64,000 nucleotides of DNA from Desulfomicrobium orale DSM 12838 (GCF_001553625.1 NZ_CP014230.1:1302001-1366000); one strand, 5' to 3'. Counted from the stretch's first letter, positions 50,706 through 59,902 are shown. The notes: generated by a model not told the origin, from the sequence alone. A program made the numbers and translations.

Positions 50706-52867
50706 ATATCAACCTTGATAAAGCCGTTGCCTCCGCATTTTATGGCCATTTCAAAGAGCTGCGTGATGCGCAACAAGCAGTGATAGAGCCGCTATTGGAT
50801 GGCCGCAATATTGTGCTTACATCCGGAACGGGGTCTGGCAAGACCGAAGCCGTGATGGCACCATTGGTCAGTAAGTATTGGCGGGATGCCGTCCGCGATG
50901 ATTATCTCTTTCTGCTCTACATCGTGCCGACCAAGGCTCTAGTCAACGATCTGGAGAAACGGCTCCACCCGCCATTGGCCGCTTTGAACCTGCGCGTGGG
51001 AGTGCGGCACAGCGACCGGGACGACCTGAAGAGCGGCCCTACGCCTCATGTGCTTATCACTACCCCCGAATCGCTTGATGTGATGCTGTTTCGGAAGGAC
51101 CCGGCTTTTGATTCAATACGGGCTGTTGTCGTTGACGAAGTTCACTTGCTCTACAACACGCAACGAGGGCTTCAGCTATCCGTCCTTTTACAGCGCTTAC
51201 GGCGAAGCCTGTCGCACGACCTCCAATGCGCCGCACTCTCGGCCACGGTGGGAGATCTGTCCCATATACGCGATTTTCTGCTGGGCGCTGAGGAGAACGC
51301 CGAATTACTCGCGTTCTCGGCGGCCCGCTCAATTGACGCTCAAATCCGTCATATCGAAAATCCGCATCAATTGCTCTCGCTTGTTCAGAAGATTACGGAA
51401 GGACGGCCAACGAAGCTGCTCATCTTCGCGGATTCTCGCCGGGAGTGCGAACGCCTGGCAGGCATATTACAGGATGACGAGACCCTCCGGCATAGCGTCT
51501 TTGCCCACTATTCTTCTCTCTCGCCTGAAGTGCGGCTGGACACCGAGCGCAAATATGCCGTGATGCGCACGGCCATTTGCGTGGCGACGAGTACGTTGGA
51601 ACTTGGTATCGACATCGGCAATATTGACGCAGTGTTGCTATGGGGCGTTCCTTCGGGCGTCGATTCGTTTCTGCAGCGCATCGGGCGCGCCAACAGACGC
51701 TCCAACAAGACCAATGTCGTCTGTCTTGTGCCGGATGATTCCGAGTCCGTGCCGCTGGATGCGCTCCGTTTCGCCGTAATGCTGGATGCCGCCTCGAAAG
51801 GGGATCTGCCAATTTACGAGCCGTTTGAACTGTTTGGGGCCGCCGGTCAACAATGCCTCAGTATCATTGCGTCGGACGATGGCCGATTCACGCGAATAGC
51901 CGATCTTTGCGATTTGCTCAGGCATAAGTCCTGTCTTCAGCGCGATGTTGTCGAATCCATCCTGGCCGAACTTGCGTCGAATGGTTTCCTTCAGCGGCAC
52001 GGATACAAGAATCGCTATGGCGCGGACGAAGAAGTCCATCGACTCGTCGATATGAAGATGATCTACGGCAACTTCGGGGTAGGTTCTCAGACTGTTGACC
52101 TGTTTCACGGGGCAAAACGACTTGGCGAGGTGCCCGCCATCAACCTGTTGCGGATTCGCGGCAGTATTGCCGTGCGATTCGCCGGGAAGAATTGGCGGGT
52201 GAAAAAAGTATCGCGTGAAGGAATACACTTGGAGGCCTGCAAGGGAAGGACGGAATCCATAGAGTTTTCTTATGGAGGAAGCGGGATTTCCTCCAATCCA
52301 TACATCACGGACCGTATGTGGGCATTCATTCATACGGATGGCGCGGTGCAGGATCAATTCAGCATCGCGCTTTCGGAGACAGTCGGGAAATTTATCTCGT
52401 CCATACGTAAGTCTTGTGACTTTCCGCAAGTCCCGTTTTCCAGAGCGGCGGAAGGTATTCGCTACTACACGTTTGGGGGTTACATCGTAAACCGTGCAAT
52501 CGGCCTGTTTTCGGGCAAACCGGAATTCAAGGCCGATGATGTGTCTTTGCTTGTCCCGTCGCAGATTGACTGGTCCACACTCCCGGAGAACCCCACCGAG
52601 TATGAGGATATCTTCCATTTGCTGTTTGAAGCCACTGTGGCGCAATCCATCTACCAGAAGCAATTGCCATTGGAACTCCAAGAGCGCGAATACCTTCAGG
52701 CTTGGCTCAAGGACACGGCAATTCCTCGCATCCTTGCCCGGTTGCGAAATGCCAAAGCTGTTGCATGCAATACTTTTGATACAGGTGAGAGCTACCGCTT
52801 CCGAGTTTTTCGGGCCGGAGCTGTTCAACTTCGCCGGAATCTTGTCACTCCCAATGAGCTTCGCTAG
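50702..52867 (+). CDS. DEAD/DEAH superfamily 2 helicase (Lhr/BrxHI-like)
   Basis: 721 residues. Helicase motifs in order: LTSGTGSGKTEAVMA (I), VPTKALVNDLEKRL (Ia), VLITTPESLDVMLF, VVVDEVHLLYNT (II, DEVH), CAALSATVGD (III), ICVATSTLELGIDIGNID (V) and FLQRIGRANRRS (VI). This is the Lhr-like layout of BrxHI in BREX type 2. After the two RecA folds come about 370 residues including a winged-helix part and a novel C-terminal region (PFSRAAEGIRYYTFGGYIV). It is coupled to the second ATPase by ATGA and is the last gene of the operon. Confidence 0.88.
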   Translation: MNINLDKAVASAFYGHFKELRDAQQAVIEPLLDGRNIVLTSGTGSGKTEAVMAPLVSKYWRDAVRDDYLFLLYIVPTKALVNDLEKRLHPPLAALNLRVGVRHSDRDDLKSGPTPHVLITTPESLDVMLFRKDPAFDSIRAVVVDEVHLLYNTQRGLQLSVLLQRLRRSLSHDLQCAALSATVGDLSHIRDFLLGAEENAELLAFSAARSIDAQIRHIENPHQLLSLVQKITEGRPTKLLIFADSRRECERLAGILQDDETLRHSVFAHYSSLSPEVRLDTERKYAVMRTAICVATSTLELGIDIGNIDAVLLWGVPSGVDSFLQRIGRANRRSNKTNVVCLVPDDSESVPLDALRFAVMLDAASKGDLPIYEPFELFGAAGQQCLSIIASDDGRFTRIADLCDLLRHKSCLQRDVVESILAELASNGFLQRHGYKNRYGADEEVHRLVDMKMIYGNFGVGSQTVDLFHGAKRLGEVPAINLLRIRGSIAVRFAGKNWRVKKVSREGIHLEACKGRTESIEFSYGGSGISSNPYITDRMWAFIHTDGAVQDQFSIALSETVGKFISSIRKSCDFPQVPFSRAAEGIRYYTFGGYIVNRAIGLFSGKPEFKADDVSLLVPSQIDWSTLPENPTEYEDIFHLLFEATVAQSIYQKQLPLELQEREYLQAWLKDTAIPRILARLRNAKAVACNTFDTGESYRFRVFRAGAVQLRRNLVTPNELR

Positions 52868-52926
52868 CAGTCATACCTCGATTTGATGGCGCTGGATTTG
52901 GCAAGACATCCTTTGGTAAATCGAAT

Positions 52927-53085
52927 TCATTCGAAGATAAGCTGGTTAGAGGTAGTGTCATCAAATTTTGCCCAAATAGCGATGTATCTAATGTGCACAG
53001 CAGCCAATAATGATGCTATATTCTTTGCATAGCGGGTGGCGCGACCCCGGGCCAGCATTTCAATCCCAGAAACGTATTTTCTATC
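52927..53085 (-). pseudogene. IS5-family transposase C-terminal remnant
   Basis: A minus-strand frame reads RKYVSGIEMLARGRATRYAK, then IASLLAAVHIRYIAIWAKFD, and stops at 52927-52929. This is the usual IS5 transposase C-terminus (RYDKTA-x-FLAAVHIRCI-x-W). The rest of the transposase is gone, and upstream the frame meets unrelated sequence and then the tRNA-side repeat. It marks earlier mobile-element traffic at the tRNA end of the island, where an integrase gene would be expected but is missing. Confidence 0.65.
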
Positions 53086-53160
53086 AGATACCGAAGGCCA
53101 TGCGGATACTTAATCCCGTGGGACTTTGCCCCTTTTCCGGGTTTCTGTCGAAAACAAGAA

Positions 53161-53205
53161 GGGCTTACATATTTCTATGTAAGCCCTTTTACTTGTCTGG
53201 CTCCC
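53161..53205. repeat. tRNA-side attachment repeat (attR-like) of the island
   Basis: GGGCTTACATA-TTTC-TATGTAAGCCC, then TTTTACTTGTCTGGCTCCC. The last bases are the 3' end of tRNA-Asn on the minus strand and the hairpin is its terminator. It matches 45261-45303 in the same orientation. Confidence 0.75.
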
Positions 53206-53273
53206 CGGGACAGACTTGAACTGCCGACAGGGTGGTTAACAGCCACCTGCTCTGCCAACTGAGCTACCGGGGA
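53198..53273 (-). tRNA. tRNA-Asn (anticodon GTT)
   Basis: On the minus strand the acceptor arms TCCCCGG and CCGGGGA pair, followed by G and an encoded CCA. The D arm is GCTCAGTTGGCAGAGC. The anticodon stem GGTGG/CCACC closes CTGTTAA with anticodon GTT. The T arm reads TCGGCAGTTCAAGTCTG-like. It is 76 nt including CCA. Its 3' end is the integration point of the island on its downstream side. Confidence 0.96.
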
Positions 53274-53412
53274 ATGCTCGTTGAAAGACACTTCTTATGG
53301 AAATGAAGAGCAGTTGTCAATTATTTATTTGCCGCTGGATGCATTTTGTCCGGCCTGCCCGGTTTTGCCTCTGAACGGCCGGGTATCCTATTCTTCACTT
53401 CTGCCGGTGCTT

Positions 53413-53787
53413 TCAAAGCTTGGCCTGTAGCGCTTCGTGAAATTTGCGGGAGGCCACCTCGTCGCCGAGATAGCCGACCCGGACGGAGACTTCCGTCGTA
53501 GTGGAACTCTGGGTTTTGAGCTTGATCCATACGTCCCGGCCTTCGTCGTTGGTTTTGATGGACGCTTCACTCAGTTTGAGTTCGCGGTCCAGCACGCCGA
53601 GACCCAGAGCCTGACATCCGGCCAGGGCCGCGTTGTAGGTGCGTTCGAGATTCGCGTTATAGGTCCGGTTGAGCTGCCCGGATACGTAGGTATAGGTGCC
53701 CACCGCAGCCACGCCTCCGGCCACGAGAGCCATACAGCCCGTGGTCAGCAGGATCATCAGCAATAATGCATTGCGCGCGAGGTTCAT
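53413..53787 (-). CDS. DUF3568-type lipoprotein
   Basis: 124 residues. The signal peptide ends in a lipobox (LLTTGCMALV), so it is a lipoprotein. A short Gly/Ala-rich segment (GGVAAVGTYTYVSGQLNRTY) is followed by an alpha/beta domain that ends SVRVGYLGDEVASRKFHEAL. The family is common in deltaproteobacteria and has no known function. The ATG at 53787 has AAGGAGGAAA upstream. It lies 52 bp past recJ on the same strand and is probably in its operon. Confidence 0.8.
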   Translation of the reverse strand: MNLARNALLLMILLTTGCMALVAGGVAAVGTYTYVSGQLNRTYNANLERTYNAALAGCQALGLGVLDRELKLSEASIKTNDEGRDVWIKLKTQSSTTTEVSVRVGYLGDEVASRKFHEALQAKL

Positions 53788-53839
53788 AATTTCCTCCTTT
53801 TTGCTGCCCCGGCTCCCGGCGGCCCAATGGCGGGAACCG

Positions 53840-55564
53840 TCAGACGCCTTTTTGGGTGACAGTGAAAATACGCTGTACCGTCAGTTCAATCTGCCGCAAT
53901 CCGTTGAATTTCGCCAGCCGCGGCGTATAGGCCAACCGGATCTCTCCGCTGGGCTGCCGCCAGCCGTCCCCTTGTCTCCAGGCCACGGCGCGCATGGTGG
54001 TGCCGTCGTTGCGGTCGCTCACGTGCAGCTCCAGATGCCTTTTCTGGCTGAAAAGGCGGTGGCGCAGTATGCTGAGCGGCGGAGACAAAAAAACTGGGCG
54101 CGGGTTGCCCTGCCCGTAGGGCTGGAGCAATTCCAGCTCCTTCAGGAGCGTGGCGGACAGGGCGGCAAAAGGCAGTTCCGCGTCTACCTCCAGAGTGGGA
54201 GGTGCGGGCTCCGCCCCGAGTTGCTCCTGTGCCGCCTGGGCAAAGAGCTCTTTCAGCGTCGCCAGCTGGAACGGCTCCAGTTTGAGTCCTGCGGCCTGCC
54301 GGTGTCCACCGAACTGGTACAGGCATCGGGAGCAGGATTGCAGTGCCGCGTACAGATCGAAATCCGGCGTCGCCCGGCCGGAGCCTTTGAAAATACCGCT
54401 CTCCTTGGTCAGAATCAGGCATGGCCGGTGAAAGAGTTCCACAATGCGTGAGGCCACGATGCCGATGATGCCGGAGTGCCAGTGCTCGGAATGCAGCACC
54501 AGACCGGGCAGATGCCGCTGCGCTTCGGCCTGGATGACCGCTTCTTCCAGAATCCGCTGCTCCTCGGCCTTGCGTTTGGCATTCAGACCGTCCAGTTGCG
54601 CGGCCAGGGCGCGGGCTGCGGCCGGAGTTTTTTCCAGCAGCAGACGCACGGCCAGATCCGGATCGCCGATGCGCCCGGCGGCATTGATGCGGGGGGCCAG
54701 GGCAAAACCAATGGCGTTCGCGCCCACCTGTTCCTCGGCCTCCATCCCGCTGACTTCCTTCAGCGCCCGAAGCCCCGGCCTTTTCCCCTGGGCCATGACG
54801 AGCATCCCGTTTTTGACCAGAATTCTGTTGTGCGCGTCGAGAGGCACGACATCGGCGATGGTTCCGAGCGCCACCAGATCGAGATATTCGCGCATGTCGG
54901 CGGCCGGGCCGGGGAGCAGGCGGTTCAGGGCAGCCATGAGCAGAAAGGCGACGCCTACCCCGGCCAGTTCCCGGCTGGGCCATTCCTGCAGTTTGGGATT
55001 GATGATGATGTCCGCTTCGGGCAGTTCCGGGCCGGGGAGATGATGATCCGTGACCACCGTGCCCAGCCCCAGAGCCTTGGCTTCCCGGATTTCCGCCACA
55101 TTGGTGATGCCGCAGTCCACGGTCAGCAGAACGTCCGCGCCCTGACGGGCCAGCTCCCGGATTCCTTCGGCATGTATTCCGTAGCCGAAGGCCAGCCGGG
55201 CCGGGATGTGGTGCAGCGCGCTCACGCCGCGCAGGGCCAGAAAATCCTTGATCAGGGCCGTGGCCGTGATGCCGTCCACATCGTAATCGCCCCAGACCGC
55301 GATTTTTTTGCCGTTCTGGATGGCCGCATGCAGAAATTCCGCCCCTGCCCCAAATCCCGGCCATTGTTCCAGAGGGGAGAAATGTCTGAGGCCGGGATTC
55401 AGAAACCGGTCCATATCCTTTTCGGACGCCAGGCCGCGCAGGGCCATGAGCCGCACCAGAAGCGGGCTGACTTCCAGACGCGCGGCCAGATGCGCGAGAT
55501 CGCTCTGGCCGGGAATTTCTGGCGCGGATTTCACACGCCATGTGGTGTGTCTGGAAGCGGTCAT
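53840..55564 (-). CDS. recJ: Single-stranded-DNA 5'-3' exonuclease RecJ
   Basis: RecJ degrades single strands in RecF-pathway recombination and mismatch repair. The 574-residue protein carries the DHH phosphoesterase motifs: AVWGDYDVDGITATAL, VLLTVDCGI, GTVVTDHHLPGPELP and LDLVALGTIADVVPL. The DHHA1 domain follows with GGHRQAAGLKLE and a C-terminal OB fold. The ATG at 55564 is the first that begins recognisable RecJ sequence; the open frame upstream (to 56107) is the shadow of the divergent DUF2156 gene. The ribosome-binding site is weak. Confidence 0.95.
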   Translation of the reverse strand: MTASRHTTWRVKSAPEIPGQSDLAHLAARLEVSPLLVRLMALRGLASEKDMDRFLNPGLRHFSPLEQWPGFGAGAEFLHAAIQNGKKIAVWGDYDVDGITATALIKDFLALRGVSALHHIPARLAFGYGIHAEGIRELARQGADVLLTVDCGITNVAEIREAKALGLGTVVTDHHLPGPELPEADIIINPKLQEWPSRELAGVGVAFLLMAALNRLLPGPAADMREYLDLVALGTIADVVPLDAHNRILVKNGMLVMAQGKRPGLRALKEVSGMEAEEQVGANAIGFALAPRINAAGRIGDPDLAVRLLLEKTPAAARALAAQLDGLNAKRKAEEQRILEEAVIQAEAQRHLPGLVLHSEHWHSGIIGIVASRIVELFHRPCLILTKESGIFKGSGRATPDFDLYAALQSCSRCLYQFGGHRQAAGLKLEPFQLATLKELFAQAAQEQLGAEPAPPTLEVDAELPFAALSATLLKELELLQPYGQGNPRPVFLSPPLSILRHRLFSQKRHLELHVSDRNDGTTMRAVAWRQGDGWRQPSGEIRLAYTPRLAKFNGLRQIELTVQRIFTVTQKGV

Positions 55565-55705
55565 GGATGTCCGGTTCGGGCTGGGGCGTTCTTTGACAAG
55601 GCAATATCGATGAGTATATTTCTTGTCTCGAAACTGCAACCTGTTTGATTTTTTTGAATTTTTAATGGCGTATTCGCTGTGGCCAGCACGCTGGCATGAG
55701 GAAGC

Positions 55706-56593
55706 ATGAACAGAATTTTCACGCCCGTCTCTCTGGACGGGCAGGCCGAGTACAACCGCCTTCTGGCCATGTGCGCCCAGAAGGCTTCGGATTACAGTTT
55801 TGTGAATTTGTGGGGATGGGGCCGCGAATACGGTCTGGAATGGTCTTTCTGCGAGAAGTATGTGCTGATCCGCCAGACAATTCCCGATCTCGTCTACTGG
55901 GCCCCTGTGGGTGACTGGGCGGGGGCGGACTGGAAGGCTCTGCAGAATGATCTGCCTCAGGATATCTGTTTCAGCCGCATTCCCGAAGAACTGAAAAATA
56001 TCTGGGAGGCCCGCCTCGAGGACGTGCGGGTCCGGGAATGCCGGGAACATTGGGACTATCTGTACGACCGCGCGGAACTGGCGGAACTCAAGGGGCGGAA
56101 GTTCCACAACAAGAAGAACCTGCTGAACCAGTTTGTGCGGGAGTACGACGCCACTTTCGTCGAGCTGGACGAGAAAACCGTGGAGTGCGCTCTGGCCATG
56201 CAGACGGACTGGTTTTTATGGCGCAATTCCGAAAACGACCGGACTCTGGAAGCGGAGAACCGGGCCATCGTCAAGGTCATGCATGACTGGTCGCGGCTTG
56301 GTTCCCTCATGGGCGGGGGGATTGTGGTGGACGGCAAGATGATTGCCTACACCATCGCCGAGGCGCTGGACGAGAAGAGCGTACTGATCCATTTCGAGAA
56401 GGGTTGTCCGCTGTTCAAAGGAGTCTATCAGGCCGTCAATCAGATGTTTCTGGAGCATTGCGCTCAAGGTTTCAGCATCGTCAACCGGGAGCAGGATCTG
56501 GGGGATGAAGGTCTGCGCAAGGCCAAGCTCAGCTATAATCCAGTGGATTTCCTGAAGAAATACACGGTCTGCCTGCGCGGCAGCCTGAGGTGA
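55706..56593 (+). CDS. DUF2156 protein (phosphatidylglycerol lysyltransferase C-terminal-like)
   Basis: 295 residues of a double GNAT-like fold. Motifs include YSFVNLWGWGREYGLEW, KKNLLNQFVREYDATFVEL, MAYTIAEAL-like (MIAYTIAEALDEKSVLIHFE) and NREQDLGDEGLRKAKLSYNP, all typical of DUF2156. This family is related to the aminoacyl-transfer domain of MprF/LpiA, but stand-alone bacterial members have no proven substrate. GAGGAAGC precedes the ATG. It is divergent from recJ and convergent with topA across a shared terminator. Confidence 0.88.
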   Translation: MNRIFTPVSLDGQAEYNRLLAMCAQKASDYSFVNLWGWGREYGLEWSFCEKYVLIRQTIPDLVYWAPVGDWAGADWKALQNDLPQDICFSRIPEELKNIWEARLEDVRVRECREHWDYLYDRAELAELKGRKFHNKKNLLNQFVREYDATFVELDEKTVECALAMQTDWFLWRNSENDRTLEAENRAIVKVMHDWSRLGSLMGGGIVVDGKMIAYTIAEALDEKSVLIHFEKGCPLFKGVYQAVNQMFLEHCAQGFSIVNREQDLGDEGLRKAKLSYNPVDFLKKYTVCLRGSLR

Positions 56594-56596
56594 TTT

Positions 56597-56634
56597 CAAA
56601 AAAAGAGGCGGCCTTCGGGCCGCCGATTGTTTTG
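56597..56634. terminator. Bidirectional terminator between DUF2156 gene and topA
   Basis: GGCGGCC-TTCG-GGCCGCC with A-rich sequence on the left and GATTGTTTT on the right. The UUCG tetraloop is typical of strong terminators. Confidence 0.88.
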
Positions 56635-56644
56635 TGTGGGGCGG

Positions 56645-58879
56645 CTATTCCGGCTTTTCCCGGAAGCCGCACTCCTTGAGCGGGCAGGCCAGATAGGTGC
56701 CTTTCTTGGTCTCCTTGCGGACCAGTATCTTCGATCCGCACAAAGGGCAGGGCTTGGCCACGGGATAGTCCCATACCGCGTAGTCGCATTTGGGATACGT
56801 GTTGCATGAAAAAAAGACCTTGCCCCGGCGGCTGCTTTTTTCCACCAGCTCCCCGCTGCAGCCTTCTCTGGGGCACGGCACGCCCGTGGAGACCGATTCC
56901 GCGTGGCGGCATTCGGGATAATTGGTGCAGGCCACAAAGCGTCCGCCGGCCCTGGTTTTCTTCACTACCAGCCGTCCGGTGCCGCAGTCGGAGCAGGGGC
57001 CTTTGTCTTCGGCGGCTTCCGCTTCCGCGATCCGGATTTCACCCTGCTCGTCGCGGGTGTAGTTGCTGGTGAAGGAGCAGGCGGGATAGTTGGAGCATCC
57101 CAGAAACATGCCGTTCTTGCCGAATTTCATGGTCAGGCGGCCGTCTTCGCATTGCGGGCAGGAAAGACCCGTGTCCATGCCTGCCTTGAGCTGGGTCATG
57201 GTTTCGCGGGCCTTGTCCAGCAGCGGATAAAAATCCTGCGTGAAGTTGCGCAGCAGCTGCACCCAGTCTTCGCCCCCCTCGGCCACCTGATCCAGCCGTT
57301 CCTCCATGCGCGCCGTGAAGCCCGTGTCCATGAGCCGCGCGAAATGCTCCAGAAGCAGGTCGCAGACAATGACGCCCAGATCCGTGGGCAGAAACTGCCT
57401 GTCCTCTATGTGGACATAATCACGCTCGGTCAGGGTGGAGATGATGGCCGCATAGGTGGACGGCCGGCCGATGCCCAGTTCTTCGAGTTTGTGCACCAGG
57501 GACGCTTCGGAGAATCTGGCCGGAGGCTGGGTGAATTTCTGCTCCTTGTGCAGCTTTTCCAGACGCAGTTCCTGCCCTTGCCGCAGTTCGGGCAGAGCGG
57601 ACGCGTCCGCTTCCTGCGCGGGGGAAACGCTCAGAAAACCCGGAAAGATGAGTTGCTCGCCCTTGGCCCGCCACTGGGCCGGGCCGCTCTGGATGGTCAC
57701 CACCGTATCCCAGAAGCGGGCCGATGCCGCCTGGGACGCCATGAACCGTTGCCAGATGAGGCGGTAGAGCCTGTACTGTTCCGCCGGGAGCGAGCTTTTC
57801 ACCTCGTCCGGAGTCAGAGCCGGGTCCACCGGCCGGATGGCTTCGTGCGCATCCTGAGCGCCGCCCTTGCTTTTGTACACGCGGGGTTTTCCGGGCAGGA
57901 AATCCGGCCCCAGGTTCCGGCCGATCCAGTCTTTGGCCGCCTCTCTGGCCTCGTCGGAAACGCGCACCGAGTCCGTACGCATATAGGTGATGAGCGCCGT
58001 AGTGCCCCGCCCTTCCAGTTCCACGCCCTCGTAGAGGCGCTGGGCCACGGACATGGTCCGTTTGGCGTTGAAGCCGAGCCGGTTGCTTGCTTCCTGCTGC
58101 AAAGTGGAGGTGATGAACGGCGGGCGCGGATGGCGCTGGCGTTCCTTCTGGGTGATGTCTTCCACAATGAAGGGCTGCCCGGCGATGCGTTTTTCCAGTG
58201 TCCCGGCGTCTTCGGCATTGCCGAGGACGGGCTTGGCCTGGTCCACTTTCCACAGGTCGGCCTCGAAGGCCGGAGGCGCGCCGCCCTGAAGCGTGGCTTT
58301 GAAAACCCAGTACTCTTCGGACACGAACGCCTGCCGCTCGCGTTCCCGGTCCACGATGAGGCGCAGGGCCACGGACTGGACCCGGCCCGCCGAAAGGCCG
58401 CGTTTGACGTTTTTCCAGAGCAGGGGAGAAATTTTGTAGCCTACCAGACGGTCCAGAATGCGTCTGGCCTGCTGGGAATCGAAAAGGGATTTGCGCAGTT
58501 CCGTGGGGTGGGCCAGGGCATCCTTCACGGCCCTGGCCGTGATTTCATTGAACTGAATCCGTTTCAGATTGGAGTTGGCGCCGCGGATGATTTCAGCCAC
58601 ATGCCAGGCGATGGCCTCGCCCTCGCGGTCCGGATCCGGAGCCAGATACACTGTGTCCGCTTCCCTGGCGGCGGCCTTCAGTCTGCTGACCACCTTGGCC
58701 TTGCCGGGAATGATCTGGTAGTCGGGGGCGAAGTCGTGCTCCTCGTCCACTCCCAGAGTTTTGGAGGGCAGGTCGCGCACATGGCCCACGGAGGCTTCCA
58801 CTTCATACCCGCTGCCCAGGAATTTCTTGATGGTTTTGATTTTGGCGGGCGATTCGACGATGATTAAGTCCTTGCTCAT
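56645..58879 (-). CDS. topA: DNA topoisomerase I
   Basis: TopA relaxes negative supercoils with a 5'-phosphotyrosine intermediate. The 744-residue protein has the TOPRIM acidic motif LAPDPDREGEAIAWHV, the active-site region ITYMRTDSVRVSDEA with the catalytic Tyr, and GRPSTYAAII. The C-terminus carries four zinc-ribbon repeats from about residue 590: CPQCEDG/CSNYPAC, CSDCGTG/CTNYPEC, CPREGC/CNTYPKC and CPLCGSK/CPLKEC. E. coli has three to four degenerate ones; here all keep their cysteine pairs. It is divergent from era with a 108-bp gap. Confidence 0.97.
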   Translation of the reverse strand: MSKDLIIVESPAKIKTIKKFLGSGYEVEASVGHVRDLPSKTLGVDEEHDFAPDYQIIPGKAKVVSRLKAAAREADTVYLAPDPDREGEAIAWHVAEIIRGANSNLKRIQFNEITARAVKDALAHPTELRKSLFDSQQARRILDRLVGYKISPLLWKNVKRGLSAGRVQSVALRLIVDRERERQAFVSEEYWVFKATLQGGAPPAFEADLWKVDQAKPVLGNAEDAGTLEKRIAGQPFIVEDITQKERQRHPRPPFITSTLQQEASNRLGFNAKRTMSVAQRLYEGVELEGRGTTALITYMRTDSVRVSDEAREAAKDWIGRNLGPDFLPGKPRVYKSKGGAQDAHEAIRPVDPALTPDEVKSSLPAEQYRLYRLIWQRFMASQAASARFWDTVVTIQSGPAQWRAKGEQLIFPGFLSVSPAQEADASALPELRQGQELRLEKLHKEQKFTQPPARFSEASLVHKLEELGIGRPSTYAAIISTLTERDYVHIEDRQFLPTDLGVIVCDLLLEHFARLMDTGFTARMEERLDQVAEGGEDWVQLLRNFTQDFYPLLDKARETMTQLKAGMDTGLSCPQCEDGRLTMKFGKNGMFLGCSNYPACSFTSNYTRDEQGEIRIAEAEAAEDKGPCSDCGTGRLVVKKTRAGGRFVACTNYPECRHAESVSTGVPCPREGCSGELVEKSSRRGKVFFSCNTYPKCDYAVWDYPVAKPCPLCGSKILVRKETKKGTYLACPLKECGFREKPE

Positions 58880-58987
58880 AATGGGTGGGGCCTATATCCA
58901 GATTGCGAAGCGCAGGGCAAGGGCTAATTCCCGCGCGGCAGGCCGGTTCGCGGAAGATTTTTCCGGTTTTTTCATGCGGCGGAAGAC

Positions 58988-59902
58988 ATGACCGATACAG
59001 AATACAAGTCCGGGTGCATTGCCCTGATGGGCCCGCCCAACGCGGGTAAATCCACCTTCCTGAACGCAGTGCTGGGCGAGAAGATCGCCATTGTCTCGCC
59101 CAAGCCCCAGACCACCCGCAACAGCATCACCGGCATCCACACCACCCGGACGGAGCAGATCGTCTTTCTGGATACGCCGGGCATCCACATGGCCAGGGGC
59201 AAGCTGAACCGTTTTCTGGTGGATGCGGCCTGGGGCGCGCTGCAACAGGCCCACGGCGCGATTCTTTTTCTGGACGGCGCGCGCTACGCACAGAGGCCCG
59301 GGTTGCTGGAGAGCGATCTGCGGCCTCTGCTTGCCCGGTTCGGCAGTTCCGGCGTCCCTCTGGCTGTGGCTGTGAACAAGGTCGATGCGGTCAGACCCAA
59401 GGATCGGCTGCTGGGTGTGCTGGCCGCGGCCGCGGAGCTGTTTCCCGGCGCGGAACTGGTTCCTGTTTCGGCCCGGACGGGCGATGGCATTGACCGGCTG
59501 CTGGCGGCCGTGCGTGCGTTTCTGCCCGAAGGACCGCCCCTTTTTCCCGAAGATCAGTTGAGCACGGTCTCCGTGCGTTTTCTGGCCTCGGAGATCATCC
59601 GGGAGAAGCTCTTTCTGGCTCTGGAGCAGGAGCTGCCCTACAATGTGGCCGTGGAAATCGAGTCCTGGGAGGAAAATCCGGACCGGACGGTTATCCACGC
59701 GGCCATCTATACGTCAAAAAACAGTCACAAAGGGATGATCGTCGGCCGCCAGGGTCAGAACCTGAAGCGGGTCGGCCAGGCCGCGCGGGAGGAATTGCGG
59801 TCCCTGCTCGGCGTGAAAGTGCATCTGGAGCTGTGGGTCAAGGTCCGCGAGGGCTGGACCGAGGACGGCCGGTTCATGCTGTCCCTTGGCCTTGGCGCGT
59901 GA
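58988..59902 (+). CDS. era: GTPase Era
   Basis: Era binds the 3' end of 16S rRNA and helps 30S assembly. In 304 residues the GTPase motifs are MGPPNAGKSTFLNAVLGEK (G1), TTRNSI (G2), FLDTPGIHMARGKLN (G3) and AVNKVDAVRPKD (G4). The KH domain at the C-terminus has the GMIVGRQGQNLKRVG loop. It is followed 77 bp later by yggS, with which it probably shares a transcript that runs on into the motility genes. Confidence 0.96.
   Translation: MTDTEYKSGCIALMGPPNAGKSTFLNAVLGEKIAIVSPKPQTTRNSITGIHTTRTEQIVFLDTPGIHMARGKLNRFLVDAAWGALQQAHGAILFLDGARYAQRPGLLESDLRPLLARFGSSGVPLAVAVNKVDAVRPKDRLLGVLAAAAELFPGAELVPVSARTGDGIDRLLAAVRAFLPEGPPLFPEDQLSTVSVRFLASEIIREKLFLALEQELPYNVAVEIESWEENPDRTVIHAAIYTSKNSHKGMIVGRQGQNLKRVGQAAREELRSLLGVKVHLELWVKVREGWTEDGRFMLSLGLGA

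Noticed and set aside
53840-56107. RecJ with a 180-residue N-terminal extension
   Set aside because: The extension is the antisense of the divergent DUF2156 gene and shows no domain; RecJ begins at 55564.
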